64,000 nt of DNA from contig NZ_CP046565.1 in the NCBI RefSeq assembly GCF_012769535.1, forward strand, positions 3,253,501 through 3,317,500, given 5' to 3'. Every line of letters starts with the position of its first letter. Position 1 is the first letter of the stretch. The notes beneath the pieces are model-generated. The model saw only the letters and a program-made list of their open reading frames with translations. It had not been told where the DNA came from and searched no databases. This document shows positions 60,474 to 64,000 of this stretch, piece by piece. The translations under genes were made by a program, and so were the position numbers. Source of the DNA: Methylococcus geothermalis. Its GTDB lineage: Bacteria > Pseudomonadota > Gammaproteobacteria > Methylococcales > Methylococcaceae.

Positions 60474-62708
60474 ATGCAATCCAGCGAGCAAGACTTTCTC
60501 CCCTATGCGGCAATTTCCTTCATTGGGCCAGGTCCGGCCATCGTTTTTGCCCCCCACCCCGACGACGAGGTGTTTGGCTGCGGCGGCGCCATCATGCGCC
60601 ACATCTCGGCCGGCGATTCCGTTCGGGTCATCGTTGTCACCGATGGCGCGTACGGTTCCGCGGCAGATTTCGAGGAATATGCGCTGACGCGGCAACGGGA
60701 AAGCATCCTGGCGGCGGAGATTTTGGGATACGGCGTTCCCGAATTCTGGAACCTCCCCGATCGGGGGCTGGAATATGGCGAACGCCTGATCCAGCGCATT
60801 CTGGCCAGCATAGAAGCATGCGCCGCAGAACTCGTCTACGCCCCCTCCTGGTGGGAAATTCATCCCGATCACCGTGTCCTGGCGCTTGCGACTGCCGAAG
60901 CAGTGCGACGCAGCCCACGGCCGATCCGCCTGGCCATGTATGAGGTTGGCGTGCCGTTGCAACCCAATGCGCTTCTGGACATCACCGACCTGACCGAGCG
61001 CAAGGCCGCAGCCGTGGCCTGCTTCTCCAGCCAACTGGCGCAACAGAATTACGACAAGCAGATCGCGGCGCTCAACCGATTCCGCACCTATACGCTGCCT
61101 CGGACCATCGAGGCTGCCGAAGGCTATCTCGTCCTGGCCGCGGAAGAGCTCAGAGGCGGCATGCCCAGCCTTATGACTCGCAAGGACCGTCTGGCCGTGC
61201 GCGGTGAAAACGGCCCCGCACCGGCCAGCCCCCTCGTTTCCGTCATCATACGCAGCATGGACAGAGCCCAACTGAGAGAAGCCCTCGACTCCGTTGCACT
61301 GCAAACCTATCCCCGCATTGAAGTCATCGTGGTGAATGCCAAAGGGGACGGCCATACTCCGCTGGCACCGTGGTGCGGCCGCTTCCCTCTTCGGTTCATT
61401 CCCTCGAATGTCCCACTGTCACGCAGCCGGACCGCCAATATCGGGCTCGATCGCGCCGATGGCGAGTACCTCATTGTTCTCGACGACGATCACTTCTTTC
61501 AACCAGACCACATCGCTTGTCTAGTCGAAGCCCTCCAAGGCCAGAGCGCAGTCCGCTGCGCCTACGCCGGCACGCGGCTAGAGCTTTTTTCGACAGAACC
61601 CCAGCCAGGCGAAAGCGTTTTCCATGAACCGCCCCAGGCGGAAAAACCGTGGAAACCCGACGCCCTCCCGCTCCACGCGATCCTGTTTCATCGGTCGCTG
61701 CTCGACCTGCAATGCCGTTTCGACGAAAATTTGAACATGCTGGAAGATTGGGATTTCTTGCTTCAGGCGATGCGGCACACGGCTTTTATCCATGTCGACA
61801 AAGTCGGTCTCCGTCATCGCAATCACAAGAGCTCCGGTTTCGAAGAAAAAGCCGACGGGTGTCCTTCGGAGGCAGTCACAGCGACCGCTTTCGGCAACAG
61901 AGAGAATGACCGGAAGGAAATCGATGAGGCCGATACGTTATTGGCCCGGGACATGCCGTTGACACAAAACGTCCCATCGTCGAATACCGTTGAAAATGGT
62001 TTCAACGGTCACGCAAGTACGACGAATCTTTCCGGCAGCCACCCGCCCGGAAGGGATGCCGAACTCGATCGACTTCGCGACCGCCTGTCCAAATGCGAAG
62101 CCGAGCTTGCGAACCACCAGTCCCTGGTTGAAGCAAAAAATGCTGATAGAGAAGTACGCAACGTCGAACTCGATCGCCTGCGACGGTCGATACACGAGCT
62201 CCTGGCTGCTCAGCTCAAGACTCAGGGAAAATTGAACCCAGCCACCACATCAGCCAACCGGTCGCGGCTTGGCTGCGATGCTGTCCACGAATCGCCATCA
62301 TGGGCCAGTTCGGCACCGTTACGCTTTGGCGCCCGCTTGGTTCGAGGACGATACGGGAAAGCATGGGACTCGTTGCGCCACGGCATCCGGCCGGCGGGAC
62401 GGACAATATACAAGACCCTGCCACGCCATTTAGCCGATCCTTTAATTCGCATTATCTATCGTCATTTCGGACCGATGTTCGCCGGATTTGATGATTATGA
62501 ACGCTGGAGACGTGAACTTGGCATCACCCCGAAAGAAACATACGAACATCACCCGAGAGAGAGACGGACAACCATCGACAGCGTTTCGATCCCGGATGAT
62601 CAGATGCAGGGGCGCATCACCGCTCATGGACATTTCTCTTACTCGGGTCTCGCTAAAGAAAAGGCGAAATATCTGTTCCGGCTCACTTCCCGCTGGCCAT
62701 GTTCGTGA
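60474..62708 (+). CDS. PIG-L deacetylase-GT2 glycosyltransferase fusion, 3' end degraded
   Basis: 744 residues. Residues about 20-230 are a PIG-L/LmbE zinc deacetylase (VFAPHPDDEVFGCGGAIM, WWEIHPDHRVLAL). Residues about 250-450 are a GT-A family 2 domain (VSVIIRSMDRAQLREALDSV, RTANIGLDRADGEYLIVLDD with a DDD metal site, FDENLNMLEDWDFLLQAM). A coiled coil follows (AELDRLRDRLSKCEAELANH). The last 90 residues resemble the start of an RgpF-type rhamnan synthesis domain, then shift out of frame. It would deacetylate and extend an amino-sugar-containing surface glycan. Confidence 0.85.
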   Translation: MQSSEQDFLPYAAISFIGPGPAIVFAPHPDDEVFGCGGAIMRHISAGDSVRVIVVTDGAYGSAADFEEYALTRQRESILAAEILGYGVPEFWNLPDRGLEYGERLIQRILASIEACAAELVYAPSWWEIHPDHRVLALATAEAVRRSPRPIRLAMYEVGVPLQPNALLDITDLTERKAAAVACFSSQLAQQNYDKQIAALNRFRTYTLPRTIEAAEGYLVLAAEELRGGMPSLMTRKDRLAVRGENGPAPASPLVSVIIRSMDRAQLREALDSVALQTYPRIEVIVVNAKGDGHTPLAPWCGRFPLRFIPSNVPLSRSRTANIGLDRADGEYLIVLDDDHFFQPDHIACLVEALQGQSAVRCAYAGTRLELFSTEPQPGESVFHEPPQAEKPWKPDALPLHAILFHRSLLDLQCRFDENLNMLEDWDFLLQAMRHTAFIHVDKVGLRHRNHKSSGFEEKADGCPSEAVTATAFGNRENDRKEIDEADTLLARDMPLTQNVPSSNTVENGFNGHASTTNLSGSHPPGRDAELDRLRDRLSKCEAELANHQSLVEAKNADREVRNVELDRLRRSIHELLAAQLKTQGKLNPATTSANRSRLGCDAVHESPSWASSAPLRFGARLVRGRYGKAWDSLRHGIRPAGRTIYKTLPRHLADPLIRIIYRHFGPMFAGFDDYERWRRELGITPKETYEHHPRERRTTIDSVSIPDDQMQGRITAHGHFSYSGLAKEKAKYLFRLTSRWPCS

Positions 62709-62823
62709 CTGTGGAATCGCACACCGATGACAAAGCCTGCCGCGATGTGCTGACGGAACTGCCGCGGCTTGAAACGCATGCAAACTCCGTCGCGCCTAAT
62801 CGGGACAAGGCTGTCCAATGCTG
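62640..62823 (+). pseudogene. Remnant of an RgpF-like glycosyltransferase domain
   Basis: Past a frameshift near 62690 the sequence continues FVTVESHTDDKACRDVLTEL and ANSVAPNRDKAVQC before a TGA. RgpF-type proteins have FVSVPS-like and VPNRGRD-like motifs in this spacing, so this is the continuation of the fusion gene upstream. It breaks off at the VPNR motif, so the rest of the domain is deleted. Confidence 0.55.
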
Positions 62824-63309
62824 ACAGACCCCGATACGGCAGAAGGCTGGCTAGTGAAGACAACTGGCCGGTGGAACCGCGGTTCATTCTGCGCCCGCAT
62901 CATCATTATTGTTAGGTCACTTGTTACCCAACCGAAGCCAGAACAACCGCATCATCTCCTCGGCCGGAAAATTTCTCCTTCTTGCCAAGAATCTTGCCAC
63001 ACCTATCGCTGAAAATCTCCTCCGCACCGACACGCCTTAAATTAAATAAATAGCAATGTCCTGCAAAAAATGCCCAATGCCTCTCCAGGCAGCCTTTACA
63101 TCACTTCGAGCCAACAATTACTTTTTATCTCTTCAAAGCCAGAACTGTAACAATCATTACGCAATGGGCATGACGAATATTGCCACGATACACCCTAGGC
63201 CACTCAACGATAGAGCTCCGACATATCAGGGATCGCCCATTGGCGTCAATCCCATCCACGAAACACCGATCTATTTTTGATATATTGATTTCCGACCAGC
63301 AAAAGCAGA
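62824..63309 (+). other. AT-richer intergenic region
   Basis: 486 bases with lower GC than the surroundings and only short broken frames. No repeat, RNA gene or terminator stands out. The composition change and the truncated gene on its left suggest the scar of a deletion or an insertion. It presumably holds the promoter of the GT2 gene at 63310. Confidence 0.4.
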
Positions 63310-64000
63310 ATGAACAATACTCCTGTTGACCCGACTCACCCGAGCGCTGAGAAGCCATTGGTCTCAGTAGTGATCCGAACGAAAGATCGCCCCAAGCGCC
63401 TTGTGGAAGCGGTAAGAAGCGTAAGCGAGCAGACTTACAGGCCGTTGGAGGTGATCGTTGTCAACGACGGCGGATGGACATTATCAGAGGAAACGCTCAA
63501 GGAACATGCCGGTGATGTCGAGCTTGTCCTGATTCAACTTGAGCAGAACCAAGGCCGGGCCAAATCGGCCAATACGGGCTTGCAAGCGGCAACAGGGCGG
63601 TATCTATGTTTTCTCGATGATGACGATCGATTCCTGCCTGACCATATAGAGCTTCTGTCCTCTTGCCTCGAGCACATTGAGCATCGGGTCTGCTATTCGG
63701 ATGCAGAGCTGTGCTGGCAGGTTTACAACGTAGAAGCAGGCGAGTTTGAGATCGTCAATCGTCAGGAATTCGGCTCCAGAGACTTCAACCTCGCTGAATT
63801 GCTCTGCGGCAATTATATTCCGCTCAACACCCTGCTTTTTGATCGCCAAGTGCTGCTGGAGGTCGGGGGATTCGATCCCCAGTTTGATATCTACGAGGAC
63901 TGGGACCTTCTGCTGCGCGTCGGCAGCCGTTATCCTTTCTATCACCTGCCTCGTGTGACCGCCCAGTACAACCAGTGGAGCAGGGATCATCAAAATTTTT
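63310..64000 (+). CDS. GT2-family glycosyltransferase (partial, runs off the window)
   Basis: The first 230 residues are visible from ATG 63310. GT-A features: PLVSVVIRTKDRPKRLVEAV, LEVIVVNDGGW, RAKSANTGLQAATGRYLCFL, DDDD metal site, and FDPQFDIYEDWDLLLRVGSR near the catalytic base. The sequence resembles the GT2 half of the fusion gene upstream. It belongs to the surface polysaccharide locus. The C-terminal part lies outside the window. Confidence 0.92.
   Translation, partial: MNNTPVDPTHPSAEKPLVSVVIRTKDRPKRLVEAVRSVSEQTYRPLEVIVVNDGGWTLSEETLKEHAGDVELVLIQLEQNQGRAKSANTGLQAATGRYLCFLDDDDRFLPDHIELLSSCLEHIEHRVCYSDAELCWQVYNVEAGEFEIVNRQEFGSRDFNLAELLCGNYIPLNTLLFDRQVLLEVGGFDPQFDIYEDWDLLLRVGSRYPFYHLPRVTAQYNQWSRDHQNF

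Noticed and set aside
62818-63280. Two short plus-strand frames (64 and 74 codons) in the AT-richer gap.
   Set aside because: No family, no ribosome site and codon use unlike the neighbours; the gap reads as noncoding or decayed sequence.

Overview
The window is GC-rich chromosomal DNA from a free-living proteobacterium, most likely a gammaproteobacterium. The sigma-54 plus NasS/NasT-controlled nitrate assimilation genes, the many class III cyclases and the DUF4331/TPR/HupE block would fit a Methylococcaceae-like methanotroph. That placement is inference: no methane or methanol oxidation gene lies in the window.

Region 1 (1-8.6 kb) is a signalling island. It holds the tail of an MBL-fold hydrolase, a response regulator, a hybrid histidine kinase whose N-terminus resembles the plant/cyanobacterial ethylene-binding domain (copper-ligand Cys and His present), a HisKA-like/receiver/class III cyclase, a [2Fe-2S] ferredoxin-cyclase fusion, and a Usp-UbiB kinase fusion. 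Region 2 (9.1-22.1 kb) is a nitrate assimilation regulon: nitrate MFS transporter, a PP2C phosphatase/Ser-Thr kinase fusion, nirB, nirD, nasA, nasS, nasT and an outer-membrane porin. The transporter operon and the porin gene each have a sigma-54-type promoter and an ANTAR two-hexaloop antitermination leader. Region 3 (22-34.8 kb) is mixed housekeeping: a Rieske ferredoxin, SelO, NRDE protein, Ogt and a CBS protein. It is followed by toxin debris, a DUF4331/TPR/HupE operon, and an ECF sigma factor with a cupin ChrR-like partner.

Region 4 (about 34.8-45.1 kb) is a compact integrative element next to an initiator tRNA gene. It carries a P4-type integrase, an AlpA regulator, a DUF3987 replication protein with iterons beside it, a C4-like antisense RNA locus, a RepA-like helicase with a second iteron set, a serine resolvase with a res-like site, a possible virion protein, seven copies of a 27-bp palindromic repeat and a nine-unit 36-bp minisatellite. 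It looks like a P4-like satellite or integrative plasmid and is the most unusual part of the window.

Region 5 (45.2-48.7 kb) is an insertion-sequence graveyard: an rve-type IS, IS630 and IS3 fragments, and an intact-ended IS1380 element. Region 6 (48.7-64 kb) is a surface polysaccharide locus. It has a Wzm/Wzt exporter, a glycosyltransferase, a methyltransferase, a methyltransferase-GNAT protein, a PIG-L/GT2 fusion and a GT2 running off the end. An IS5-type element and a block of secreted proteins (SurA-like isomerase, VCBS lipoprotein, a 433-residue exported protein) are set into it. Coordinates and translations come from reading the sequence; family assignments rest on recognised motifs, not on searches.
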